Shown here: positions 8,507 through 16,931 of the stretch, in pieces
How the letters are laid out: each line of letters starts with the position of its first letter
Position numbering within the stretch: the stretch's first letter is position 1
Origin: Candidatus Rifleibacteriota bacterium
Lineage (GTDB): Bacteria; Muiribacteriota; Ozemobacteria; Ozemobacterales; Ozemobacteraceae
NCBI GenBank assembly: GCA_015233565.1
Contig: JADFXM010000054.1
Location: 1 to 48,425 of the forward strand
Reading direction: 5' to 3'
Length of the DNA stretch: 48,425 bases
Notes under the pieces: model-generated
The model's database searches: none
What the model was told of the DNA's origin: nothing
The model's input: the letters and a program-made list of their open reading frames with translations, nothing else
Made by a program: the position numbers and the translations under genes

Positions 8507-9700
8507 CTACTTTCGAATTTCGTCAATTACTTTTAGGAGTTCAGTGGCGTTTCTTTCAATATCCGCTATTTCAAGGGTCGGATGGACCATAAACATTAAG
8601 CTTGTCTCACCCAAGAGGGATGCGTTCGGACGTCTTTCCAAATTTCCATAACCTAATTTGGAAAAAACTTTTTCCCGATAAATTTCGGGACAGCTCCCCA
8701 TAAGAACTTTGGTTCCTTTTTTATTCAGTGTTTCAAGTATATAATTTCTGGGTGAGCTCATTTTCAAATTTTCAGGAATAATGAAAACATAATATTTATA
8801 ATAGGAATGGAAAAAATTTAAATCAGGAATGGTTAATCTGAGGTCAGGGCAACCTGAAAAGAGCTGATTAAAGCGGTGGGCTAATTGGCGCCTTTTTTCG
8901 ATCCATCCTTCAAGTTTTCTCAGTTGGATTCGTCCAATTGCAGACTGAACTTCACTCAATCTCCAGTTTGAGCCGATGTTTTCATGTACCCATTTATATC
9001 CCGGGCCGTGTGAATCACTAAATACGGATTTGAAACTTTTCCCATGGTCTTTGTAAGACCAGGCTTTATCCCAGACCTCATCGCGGTTTGTAAGAAGCAT
9101 TCCACCTTCGCCGGCAGTGGTCAGAATTTTATCCTGGCAAAATGAAAATGCCGCAGCATCGCCCCAGGACCCGATTTTCTTTCCTTTGAAAGCCGCTCCG
9201 GTAGCTTGTGCACAATCTTCAATCAAAAGAAGCCCTTTTTCCTTGCAAAAATCGGAAATCGCATCCATTTCACAAGGCCACCCGGCAAGATGGACGACTA
9301 TAACAGCCCTGGTTTTGGGTGTAATGAGTTTTCTGATTGTCTCAACGGTAATATTCTGACTGACTAAATCAACATCAGCAAAAACTGGTTTTGCCCCACG
9401 AATAAGCACTGAAGTTGCCGTAGCAACATAAGTTCGGCAAGGGACAATTACTTCATCACCTTCTGTTATTCCTAGTGAAAGAAGGGCAGCTTCGATCGCA
9501 AGCGTCCCGTTTGCTAATGCTACAGCGTGTTTAACACCTATATATCCAGCGAACTCTTCTTCGAATTTTCGACCTTCTTCCCCGGTCCAATAGTTGACTT
9601 TGCCGCTACGAAGCACTCTTGAGGCAGCCTCAATTTCCTCTTCCGAGAAAAAGGGCCATCCATTTCCAGCAAGTGAGGATTTTTGATTTTTCACAACCAT
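8507..9700 (-). CDS. DegT/DnrJ/EryC1/StrS family PLP-dependent aminotransferase
   Basis: This is a 397-residue fold-type I enzyme that typically transaminates nucleotide-linked keto-sugars for O-antigen, capsule or antibiotic sugars. Visible signatures are ALANGTLAIEAAL (PLP phosphate, about 57-69), VIVVHLAGWPCEMDAI, LLIEDCAQATGA (Asp contacting the pyridine nitrogen, about 157), the Schiff-base lysine in AFSFCQDKILTTAGEGG (about 186-202), and SNWRLSEVQSAIG. Both N- and C-terminal parts are complete. The ATG has no good ribosome binding site, and a GTG two codons later is an alternative. It is divergent from dapA and stands without other sugar-biosynthesis genes, so its substrate cannot be assigned. 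Confidence 0.9.
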   Translation of the reverse strand: MVVKNQKSSLAGNGWPFFSEEEIEAASRVLRSGKVNYWTGEEGRKFEEEFAGYIGVKHAVALANGTLAIEAALLSLGITEGDEVIVPCRTYVATATSVLIRGAKPVFADVDLVSQNITVETIRKLITPKTRAVIVVHLAGWPCEMDAISDFCKEKGLLLIEDCAQATGAAFKGKKIGSWGDAAAFSFCQDKILTTAGEGGMLLTNRDEVWDKAWSYKDHGKSFKSVFSDSHGPGYKWVHENIGSNWRLSEVQSAIGRIQLRKLEGWIEKRRQLAHRFNQLFSGCPDLRLTIPDLNFFHSYYKYYVFIIPENLKMSSPRNYILETLNKKGTKVLMGSCPEIYREKVFSKLGYGNLERRPNASLLGETSLMFMVHPTLEIADIERNATELLKVIDEIRK

Positions 9701-9778
9701 AATCTATTTCGAAAATTCGACGGATTCAACAAAAATCTTTTTTATTTTTTTTCCCCACTAAAAAAATAGGTGATTTTG

Positions 9779-9787
9779 TGGTATAAC
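9779..9787 (+). promoter_or_regulatory. extended -10 promoter for dapA
   Basis: TGG-TATAAC (9779-9787) is an extended -10 element, placing a start of transcription near 9794, 31 bases before the dapA ATG. The -35 position (about 9759-9764) is A-rich and weak, as is usual with extended -10 promoters. The ribosome binding site GGAG is at 9813-9816. Confidence 0.45.
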
Positions 9788-9824
9788 TTTTATCGGAAAT
9801 ACATTTTCCTATGGAGTTTGTGAA

Positions 9825-10715
9825 ATGAAAAGAGAATTATTCTGCGGCTCATGGGTTGCAATTGTTACGCCATTCAACGATGGAAAAATTGATGAAATAG
9901 CTCTTTCCAAGCTTCTCGACATGCATCTTGAGGCTGGAACAGACGGGTTGGTAATATGCGGAACCACCGGGGAATCAGTAACACTTTCACTGGATGAAAG
10001 ACGAAAATTAATGACTTTAGTTTCAAGACGAGTGGCTAAGAAAATCCCCTTGATGCTTGGAACAGGTGCTAATAATACTTCAACTACCGTTGAATTTACC
10101 AGAGAAGCCGCGGACTTGGGTGCCGATGCTGTTCTTGTTGTGACTCCCTATTACAACAAACCGACACAAGCAGGATTAATTGCCCATTTCAAAGCTGTTG
10201 CCGCATCCACACCGCTTCCTGTGTTTTTATATAATGTTCCCGGCAGGACGGGAGTAAACCTACTTCCACAAACCGTTTTAGAGCTGGCCAAAGTCAGAAA
10301 TATTAAAGCTGTCAAAGATGCAAGCGGAAATTTGGAACAAGCAATGGACATAATCCGAAACGCCCCCCCGGGATTTATGCTTTTTTCCGGAGAAGATGCC
10401 CTGAACTTTCAATTAATGGCAACAGGAGCTGCAGGCACAATCTCAGTGACAGGAAATGTTGTTCCATTACAGATGAAACAGTTCAATGACGCCTGCCTTG
10501 AAAACAACTGGGAAAAAGCACGCAAACTGCATTTTGACCTGCTTGATCTGCACCGGGGAATGTTTATTGAATCTAATCCAATTCCCGTGAAAACAGCACT
10601 TTCACTGATGGGTTTGATTCATGCTGAGTTCAGATTGCCATTAGTCCCGGCTGCACCAGCCACAATAGAAAAACTTCTACCGATTCTTAAAAGGATGGAT
10701 CTGATCAAAGCTTGA
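9825..10715 (+). CDS. dapA: 4-hydroxy-tetrahydrodipicolinate synthase
   Basis: This 296-residue enzyme condenses pyruvate with aspartate semialdehyde at the start of the diaminopimelate/lysine pathway in the cytosol, feeding peptidoglycan and protein synthesis. The motif GTTGES (about 46-51) is present, Tyr136 lies in YNVPGRTGVN, and the Schiff-base Lys164 lies in AVKDASGN. These positions match E. coli Y133 and K161. GGAG lies eight bases upstream of the ATG. Its stop overlaps the TTG start of cdaA, so the two are translationally coupled and head a four- to eight-gene run. Confidence 0.95.
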   Translation: MKRELFCGSWVAIVTPFNDGKIDEIALSKLLDMHLEAGTDGLVICGTTGESVTLSLDERRKLMTLVSRRVAKKIPLMLGTGANNTSTTVEFTREAADLGADAVLVVTPYYNKPTQAGLIAHFKAVAASTPLPVFLYNVPGRTGVNLLPQTVLELAKVRNIKAVKDASGNLEQAMDIIRNAPPGFMLFSGEDALNFQLMATGAAGTISVTGNVVPLQMKQFNDACLENNWEKARKLHFDLLDLHRGMFIESNPIPVKTALSLMGLIHAEFRLPLVPAAPATIEKLLPILKRMDLIKA

Positions 10716-11521
10716 GTTATCTTCTCCAAATATTTCTAGCAGTAATCAGAGATATCACCCTGATTGATGTTTTTGATATTCTCATTGTCAGTTGGGGAAT
10801 TTATAGAACCATCAATCTTATAGAGGGAACCAGGGCCCTGAGTCTTTTAAAGGGCCTTGGAATCCTGCTGATTACGTTGATGATTACCAAAGATATTGAC
10901 TTTCACACCTTAAACTGGATCCTTGCCAACACGCTCCCCACTGGGTTTCTCGCTCTAGTTGTTATTTTTCAACCGGAATTGCGAAGAGCACTTGAAGATA
11001 TTGGCAGAGGGAGCTTTATCGCGGAAAACCTTTCACCAGCGGATGACATCGTCGAAACTGTGGAAGAGATTGCAAAAACCATTGAAATTTGTGCAAAAAA
11101 AAGAATTGGAGCACTGATTGTGATTGAACAGGAAATAGGACTTAAAGACTTCAGTGATAAAGGGGTCCCCCTAAAAAGTCCTATATCTTCAGAATTATTG
11201 AATACAATATTTATGCCATTCACCCCGCTCCACGATGGAGCGGTAATAATAAAAGGAATGCGGGTTGAATCCGCAAGCTGCTTCCTTCCCATTTCCAATA
11301 ATCCTGATCTTGCCAGAGAAGTAGGAACTCGCCATCGAGCTGCAGTTGGAATCACAGAAATTACAGATGCTCTTGCATTAATCGTCAGCGAGGAAACTGG
11401 AAGCATATCCATCGCCCGTGGAGGTAAACTTATCCGAGACCTGAATGGCGAGAAGATACGCGAAGTAATGCACGGGGCTTTCCAAAAATTTGGGAAATCC
11501 AGGAGTCTATTGAGCCTGTGA
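10712..11521 (+). CDS. cdaA: diadenylate cyclase CdaA (c-di-AMP synthase)
   Basis: This 269-residue membrane enzyme makes c-di-AMP from two ATP. Three hydrophobic segments lie within residues 1-85, followed by the DisA_N/DAC domain with the catalytic DGA (D175, in PLHDGAVII) and the RHR motif (R207-R209, in GTRHRAAVG). The likely start is TTG at 10712 inside the dapA stop (TTGA); no nearby ATG would keep the first membrane helix. It overlaps cdaR by a TGATG junction. CdaA paired with its YbbR-domain regulator is the standard arrangement; dapA in place of glmM nearby is less usual and ties the signal to cell-wall precursor synthesis. Confidence 0.93.
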   Translation: MSYLLQIFLAVIRDITLIDVFDILIVSWGIYRTINLIEGTRALSLLKGLGILLITLMITKDIDFHTLNWILANTLPTGFLALVVIFQPELRRALEDIGRGSFIAENLSPADDIVETVEEIAKTIEICAKKRIGALIVIEQEIGLKDFSDKGVPLKSPISSELLNTIFMPFTPLHDGAVIIKGMRVESASCFLPISNNPDLAREVGTRHRAAVGITEITDALALIVSEETGSISIARGGKLIRDLNGEKIREVMHGAFQKFGKSRSLLSL

Positions 11522-12753
11522 TGCGAACAAAATTAAACTTGAAGGTCGTCTCGCTCATACTAGGGATTGTTTTATGGCTTTACGTTAATTTGATTTTGTC
11601 TCCAACTGTTAGAAGAACAGTTAAAGCCAATGTTGAATTCAGAAATCTTCCCGCACTTATGAAGGTCACTCCTGATAAGGTAGAGGCAGAAGCAGTATTA
11701 ACCGGAACAAGACGGGATTTCATAATCTCAGGCCCCGATTATGTTCAACTTGGTGTTGACCTTTACAGTATCAGACCAGGAACAGCCGATTTTCCAGTAA
11801 AGGTAATGGTAATTCCTCCTGGGCTTTCAGTGGTTTCAGTAAGACCAAATCAACTGGAACTGAAAGCCGAAGCGCTGACGCAAAGAGTCATGGATGTTGA
11901 AGTAGAAATAAAAGGGCAGACCTCCGAAGGTTTCATAGCCGAACCTCCAATCGTAAAACCACGCCAAATTACTATTGAAGGCCCGCCCGGCATCGTCAAG
12001 ACCATAACAACCTGTCAGGTGTCGATAAATCTTGCTGACGTAAAAAATTCGGTGAGTGAAAAACGCCCGATTGTCCTGTTTTCATCCGAAGGTGAAGTGA
12101 CCGATGGAGTGAAAATTGATCCGGATAAAGTTATGGTTGATGTTCCGGTAAAAGCAGGGTTTCCTTCCCGTGCGGTGGCAGTTGCTCCAAATTTTATCAA
12201 TAAACTTCCCGAAGGTTGGAAGCTTGATTCGTTCAAAGTTATACCGAATCTGATAACTATCTCCGGCCCAGCAAGAGTCCTGGATGAGCTAAATGAAATC
12301 AGAGCTTCCCCTATCGACCTTTCGCAGCTGGCTTCATCGACCTCCACAGTAACAGTTTCTGTTGCTTCACCCCGGGAAAACCTTTCAATTGTTGGTTCGC
12401 CCACGGTAGCGTTTGAATTCAAACTTACCAGTGCACCCGTTACCCGGTTGTTTCAGGGAATCCCTCTTTCGATAAGTTGTAACCCAGGAAGACAATGTAT
12501 AGTAACGCCGGCAAGTTACAGCCTTCTTCTTCAAGGAAGGAAAAAGAGTCTCGACACTATTTCCCCGAGTGATTTAGTGGTTCCTTTAGATGCTAAAGAT
12601 CGCGCTCCGGGAAGTTACACTGTTCCATTATCGTGTCCCAAAGGACTTCCCAAGGATGTAGCAATTATTGAATTCACTCCCTCACAAGTTCAAGTATCAA
12701 TAATCCCGTCCATTTCCTCTTCAAGCGAGGGAATAAAAATTCCCAAAAATTGA
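11521..12753 (+). CDS. cdaR: YbbR-domain protein, CdaA regulator CdaR
   Basis: This protein of about 410 residues has one N-terminal membrane anchor (about residues 5-25, VVSLILGIVLWLYVNLIL) and a large extracytoplasmic part made of repeated YbbR beta domains. Each contains the pattern of -V-V-P-x-x-V-x-V- strands, for example PGLSVVSVRPNQLELKAE and VKIDPDKVMVDVPVKAG, giving about four repeats. In Firmicutes CdaR binds CdaA and modulates c-di-AMP output. The ATG at 11521 overlaps the cdaA stop; a GTG three bases earlier is possible. A predicted promoter starts right at its 3' end. Confidence 0.9.
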   Translation: MRTKLNLKVVSLILGIVLWLYVNLILSPTVRRTVKANVEFRNLPALMKVTPDKVEAEAVLTGTRRDFIISGPDYVQLGVDLYSIRPGTADFPVKVMVIPPGLSVVSVRPNQLELKAEALTQRVMDVEVEIKGQTSEGFIAEPPIVKPRQITIEGPPGIVKTITTCQVSINLADVKNSVSEKRPIVLFSSEGEVTDGVKIDPDKVMVDVPVKAGFPSRAVAVAPNFINKLPEGWKLDSFKVIPNLITISGPARVLDELNEIRASPIDLSQLASSTSTVTVSVASPRENLSIVGSPTVAFEFKLTSAPVTRLFQGIPLSISCNPGRQCIVTPASYSLLLQGRKKSLDTISPSDLVVPLDAKDRAPGSYTVPLSCPKGLPKDVAIIEFTPSQVQVSIIPSISSSSEGIKIPKN

Positions 12754-12784
12754 TTGACTCGGAAAATAGAATTTGTAATATAAT
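12754..12784 (+). promoter_or_regulatory. sigma-70-type promoter for the HEAT-repeat gene
   Basis: TTGACT (12754-12759) and TATAAT (12779-12784) are separated by 19 bases; TAATAT at 12776-12781 gives a 16-base alternative. Initiation would fall at about 12791-12793, essentially on the GTG start codon of the next gene, implying a leaderless or near-leaderless mRNA. Confidence 0.45.
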
Positions 12785-12792
12785 TTAAAATT

Positions 12793-15138
12793 GTGGATCC
12801 ATATTTAAAAAAACTGGTTGATTCTTTTCCCATGGCAGATCGGGAAAAAAAGATGACTCTTCTGACTGAAATTTCTAACCGGAAGGATGAGTCGACAATC
12901 CCTTTTTTGATCGGGGTTCTGGGGGACGAGCACTGGATCATTCGTAAAACTTCCGCTGATTTCATCTTTGCCTTCAAAGACGCTGCAATTCCGTTTCTTT
13001 CTTCCGCTCTTGGCTCCTATAGCGAAGATGTCCAGCATTGGGCGTTAAAAATTTTATCACGCTTCGGAAAAAAGGGTGCACCCTCCATTCTTAGGGCAAT
13101 GAAGAGTCCCAACCATGATGCAAGACATTTTGCCTGCATCGCCCTTGGAGAACTGAAAGAGCATCAAGGAATTCCAGCTCTGTTGAAAGCGTTGGGCGAC
13201 GAAAAATGGCCAGTAAGAAAGGCTGCATCAGAGGCCCTGATAAAATACGGCGAGGAAGTCATTCCGGCGATTGAACAGATAATGGCTCGAACAAACGATG
13301 AAGATGTCAGATTTTGGGCCATAAAAACGCTCGGAAAACTTGGAGTAAAAGCTCAAAGAATTTTATTGGAAGCTCTCCGCACCGGGAACAAGCAACTGCG
13401 ATATGTAATCGCGGCCGCCTTAGGCGAGTCAGGAGACCGCCGAGTAATCAAGGTCCTGATAGATTCACTTGCAGACCCCGATTGGACGATTCGAAAAAGT
13501 GCCACACAAGCGCTCGCTGAAATCGGCGAAAATGCCATAGATTGTTTAATCGAAGCTCTTTTTGAGCCAAATGAAGATGTAAGAGATGGTTGTTTACTTG
13601 CTTTGGTTCGTGTCGGAACCAATGCTATCAATCGATTATTAACCGCAATCGAAACCATGGACGATAATCAACGATATTTGATTCGCAAAAGTATGGTAAA
13701 AATGGGAAATCGTGTCGTAGAACCTCTTTTGCGATTATTCAAATCCCGGAAACCTGAGATTATGAGTTTTTGCGCAGCTACCTTAGGCGAAATAGGAAAT
13801 CCAAAATCTGTTCCAATCCTCTTAGAGGGTCTGTCACATGAATCGTGGACAGTGCGGCGTTCCTGTGCTTATGCGCTTGGCGACATCGGAGAAAAGGGAG
13901 TCGACAAAATTGCCGAAGCCCTGAAAAGCCCAAATGATGACGTTAGGTATTGGGTGACACGTATACTTGAATCGATTGGTGAACCAGGAATGGCCTATCT
14001 TGTCGGTGCATTAACAGATAAGAACAAGAGCATCCGCTATTTTGCAGCCAAAGCGCTTAGATCATCCAACAATCCCGAAATAATTCGACACCTGGTTAGG
14101 GCACTCGCAGACAAATCCTGGAGTGTTCGAAAAGTTGCAGCGGAAAGCATCGCTAAAATGGATGATATCCCCATAGAACATCTTCTGAGGAATATCTCCA
14201 GTGACAATGAAGACATCCGCCATTGGATCGGCAACATCCTTGAAGAAATTGGTGCTGCACGACTTGAGCAGATCCATGAATGTCTAAAGATGAAGGACGC
14301 TGAACTAAAACTTTATGCTTGTCAAGCACTTGGAAGCATTGCAGATCCAAGGTCCACCGATGTCTTGATTGAAGCTCTTCAAGATCCAAACGAATGGACC
14401 AGAATTTATGCAGCAATCGCCCTTGGAAAAATAGGCGACGAACGGGCAATTGTTCCTTTGATAAGAAGCCTTTCAGATCGAAATGCCGAAGTTCATCGAA
14501 ATGTGATGAATGCTTTTCAAAAACTTGGAGAGAAAGCTTTTGAAGTTATTGAAAAAACCATAGAGGATGAAGATTCAATTTTGCGAAGGAACTCGGCAAT
14601 TGCCATTGGCGAAATGGCTCTTGAAAGAGGTCTGGATTCCTTGGTCTGCCTGATGGCTGATCCGGTTGAAAAAGTAAGACAATCAGCAGCTGAAGCCTTG
14701 GGTTCATTTCCAAGTTTTAAAGCACAGGCGATATTACTTGATGCCTTAAAAGATTCGAATTCAAGCGTCCGAATGGCAGCCGTAACTTCACTTGCACAAC
14801 ACAACCGGGATGAAGCAGCAGCTATTATATTTGATTTCCTCGGAAAACTTAAGGATGAAAAGGAAATTCGAATTACCAAGAGAAGTATTGCCAATATGGC
14901 TCAGAAAAATGCAAGGTTATTCGTTTCATTTTTTAACAATGAATCTATAGCCCTAAGAACACTTGCAGCAGAAGCCCTCATTTTAGTTGGAATTCCCGTT
15001 TTACAATCCCTGACTGAAATTGCAAGTGAAACAAAAGATGAAACAATTCTGTTCTGGATTCAAAAAACCATTAAAAAAATAAAAAACCCACAGGAACCCC
15101 TTACTGATCCGTCTGAAAGTAAGTTGAAAAACGAGTGA
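12793..15138 (+). CDS. HEAT-repeat (PBS-lyase type) scaffold protein
   Basis: The 781-residue protein is built almost entirely of about two dozen 31-residue HEAT repeats with the recurring pattern A...LG.....AI..LI..L.D....VR..A, for example RSTDVLIEALQDPNEWTRIY. There is no signal peptide, membrane helix or other domain, so it is probably a cytoplasmic solenoid for protein-protein binding. The GTG at 12793 is the only start compatible with the in-frame stop at 12781-12783, short of moving to the ATG at 12832, and there is no Shine-Dalgarno. It sits between cdaR and dprA on the same strand. The partner is unknown. Confidence 0.85.
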   Translation: MDPYLKKLVDSFPMADREKKMTLLTEISNRKDESTIPFLIGVLGDEHWIIRKTSADFIFAFKDAAIPFLSSALGSYSEDVQHWALKILSRFGKKGAPSILRAMKSPNHDARHFACIALGELKEHQGIPALLKALGDEKWPVRKAASEALIKYGEEVIPAIEQIMARTNDEDVRFWAIKTLGKLGVKAQRILLEALRTGNKQLRYVIAAALGESGDRRVIKVLIDSLADPDWTIRKSATQALAEIGENAIDCLIEALFEPNEDVRDGCLLALVRVGTNAINRLLTAIETMDDNQRYLIRKSMVKMGNRVVEPLLRLFKSRKPEIMSFCAATLGEIGNPKSVPILLEGLSHESWTVRRSCAYALGDIGEKGVDKIAEALKSPNDDVRYWVTRILESIGEPGMAYLVGALTDKNKSIRYFAAKALRSSNNPEIIRHLVRALADKSWSVRKVAAESIAKMDDIPIEHLLRNISSDNEDIRHWIGNILEEIGAARLEQIHECLKMKDAELKLYACQALGSIADPRSTDVLIEALQDPNEWTRIYAAIALGKIGDERAIVPLIRSLSDRNAEVHRNVMNAFQKLGEKAFEVIEKTIEDEDSILRRNSAIAIGEMALERGLDSLVCLMADPVEKVRQSAAEALGSFPSFKAQAILLDALKDSNSSVRMAAVTSLAQHNRDEAAAIIFDFLGKLKDEKEIRITKRSIANMAQKNARLFVSFFNNESIALRTLAAEALILVGIPVLQSLTEIASETKDETILFWIQKTIKKIKNPQEPLTDPSESKLKNE

Positions 15139-15323
15139 TAAACAGATTTCTTGCAATATTGTGCAAAAATAACCTGACGTGGCAGGCGAAACTCTTCAGC
15201 AACTTCAGTTGTGAAATATTTCGCAAATCAAATTTTTCTAACTCTTTAAAGACCTTCGAAGATTTGAAATTAACGCCTTTTTGGCCGACATCATTAACGA
15301 TAGGATTGTCCATTGCAATCTGA
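15135..15323 (+). CDS. possible small coupled ORF between the HEAT gene and dprA
   Basis: A 62-codon ORF starts with GTG overlapping the HEAT-gene stop (GTGATAA) and ends overlapping the dprA start. The product is basic and partly hydrophobic with no known motif. The overlaps on both sides favour coupling, but codon content is unremarkable and it may be mere spacer. Confidence 0.25.
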   Translation: MINRFLAILCKNNLTWQAKLFSNFSCEIFRKSNFSNSLKTFEDLKLTPFWPTSLTIGLSIAI

Positions 15324-16434
15324 TAATTCAATAGTCTCCTGGTTAAAGCTAGCCGCAGTTAGAGGTATTGGCGAAACTTTAAGGTGTGGATTAATTCAGG
15401 AGTTCGGTTCCCCTGAGGGGGTTTTTAAGGCCAAACCATCAGAATTATCGATGGTCAAAGGTTGGAGTCCGGGAAGTTTTGAGAGGTTCCCCCAGGAGTT
15501 ATCCAATGCTCGACCGATTTGTGATCCTGAAATGCTTGACAAAAAAGGAATTCGAATTATCACATTCAACGACCCGGAGTTTCCTCCTTCCCTGAGAGAA
15601 ATTCCTGATGCTCCGATAGTGCTGTTTGCCATCGGCAAAATAATTCCGGACCATCGACCGCACATTGCAATTGTTGGGGCTAGAAATGGAAGTCAACAGG
15701 GTTTTGATATTGCGCGAGAGTTTGCTTATGAACTTGCAAAAGCCGGTTTTGTTATTGTCAGCGGATTGGCTTTGGGAATTGACACTTTTTCCCACAAGGG
15801 AGCACTTGAAGCCAACTCACGAACAATAGCAGTCCTCGGCTGCGGAGTGGATGTGGTTTATCCAACGAGTAATCGAAAAATCAGGGATTCAATCGAACAA
15901 ACGGGAATGATTGTTTCCGAATTCCCTCCTGAAACTCCCCCAAAGCCTTGGCATTTTCCAATTCGCAATCGTATTATTTCAGGAATGAGCGTGGGAATCC
16001 TCGTGGTAGAGGCAAGCGCAAGAAGTGGATCACTCATTACTGCCCGATTAGGAATCGAACAGGATCGCGATGTTTTCGCAATCCCAGGTGGAATCAGATC
16101 AAAGCTTGCCGAAGGCACACTATCTCTGCTCCAAGAGGGAGCCAGCATAGTCACGTCTCCACAAGATATTGTAGACCACTATGCTCATCTGATTCCTCAA
16201 CCCGAAAAGAATGACAGGGAGGCAATTTTACTTGATAACGACGAAAACGAGCTGCTCTCTTTCCTTGAAGATGAGCCAATTTCAATTGAGAAATTACTCA
16301 TGAAAAATAAATGGCCACGTGAAAAATTATTTTCTTTATTATTAAATTTAGAAATGAGAAATATTCTGGTAAAATATCCGGGAAATTTATTTCAGTCAAA
16401 AATAAAACTTAGTTCGGCAGGTGATAAAAAATGA
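15313..16434 (+). CDS. dprA: DNA processing protein DprA/Smf
   Basis: This 373-residue protein binds incoming single-stranded DNA and loads RecA during natural transformation. The Rossmann-like core shows IAIVGARNGSQQGFDIAREF (about 118-137), VIVSGLALGIDTFSHKGAL (about 150-168), AVLGCGVDVVYP, and the conserved FPIRNRIISGMS region (about 217-228). A winged-helix C-terminal domain (about 300-370) follows. TTG at 15313 is chosen because AGGA lies at 15302-15305, seven bases upstream. The stop overlaps the next ATG (ATGA). The order dprA-smg-topA is conserved in many bacteria. No competence pilus genes are in the window. Confidence 0.93.
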   Translation: MQSDNSIVSWLKLAAVRGIGETLRCGLIQEFGSPEGVFKAKPSELSMVKGWSPGSFERFPQELSNARPICDPEMLDKKGIRIITFNDPEFPPSLREIPDAPIVLFAIGKIIPDHRPHIAIVGARNGSQQGFDIAREFAYELAKAGFVIVSGLALGIDTFSHKGALEANSRTIAVLGCGVDVVYPTSNRKIRDSIEQTGMIVSEFPPETPPKPWHFPIRNRIISGMSVGILVVEASARSGSLITARLGIEQDRDVFAIPGGIRSKLAEGTLSLLQEGASIVTSPQDIVDHYAHLIPQPEKNDREAILLDNDENELLSFLEDEPISIEKLLMKNKWPREKLFSLLLNLEMRNILVKYPGNLFQSKIKLSSAGDKK

Positions 16435-16931
16435 ACAAGGCACGCAGTTCAATTGGAAATATCGTAAAGATAATGAAAATGGTAGTTCAGCAGATTGAAA
16501 ACCTCAAAGAAGGAAAAGAAGAACCTTCTCTGAATCCTCCTATGGTTGAAAAGCTAATAAAAAGGGGATTTTCACCTGAAGATGTTTCACTTGCAATGAG
16601 CTGGTTGGCACTTCTTGGGATTACCCTCAAAGAGCCTTCTCATTCGAACTTACCTCCCGACAATCATCCATTGGGACTTAGACAATTGCATCCGTCAGAG
16701 AGTCTTCGATTGTCGCCTGACGCTCAAGGTTTATTATTGAATCTTCTTAACAATTGTCAAGTTTCACCGGAACAATTTGAAAGATTTATCGAATTCATTT
16801 GGCAGAATGACTTACGCGATGTAAGTCCCCTAAGAATGGAAGTGTTACTCAATCTTGGAACGCCAATCGTCTCAACAGATCCTATTTTTCTAATGAGCAA
16901 CAAAGTTCCGCCTCCGACTTACATACACTAA
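16431..16931 (+). CDS. smg: Smg-like DUF494 family protein
   Basis: This 166-residue protein lies between dprA and topA, where the DUF494/Smg family is found in proteobacteria. The N-terminal helix-rich part (PPMVEKLIKRGFSPEDVSLA) and the C-terminal part (RLSPDAQGLLLNLLNNCQVS, EQFERFIEFIWQN) follow the Smg pattern: a sliding helical pair, then S-x-x-R-L-S-x-E-x-x-G-x-L. The extended N-terminus and Pro-rich C-terminal tail are diverged. Function of the family is unknown. The start overlaps the dprA stop, and topA begins at the very next base after its stop, so all three are coupled. Confidence 0.7.
   Translation: MNKARSSIGNIVKIMKMVVQQIENLKEGKEEPSLNPPMVEKLIKRGFSPEDVSLAMSWLALLGITLKEPSHSNLPPDNHPLGLRQLHPSESLRLSPDAQGLLLNLLNNCQVSPEQFERFIEFIWQNDLRDVSPLRMEVLLNLGTPIVSTDPIFLMSNKVPPPTYIH

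Noticed and set aside
9701..9824. Lysine riboswitch before dapA
   Set aside because: The gap to the divergent gene is only about 125 bases and lacks the lysine-box core; a plain extended -10 promoter explains it.
14037..14894. Minus-strand ORFs of 66-125 codons inside the HEAT-repeat gene
   Set aside because: Shadow frames of a repetitive coding sequence, with no start signals.
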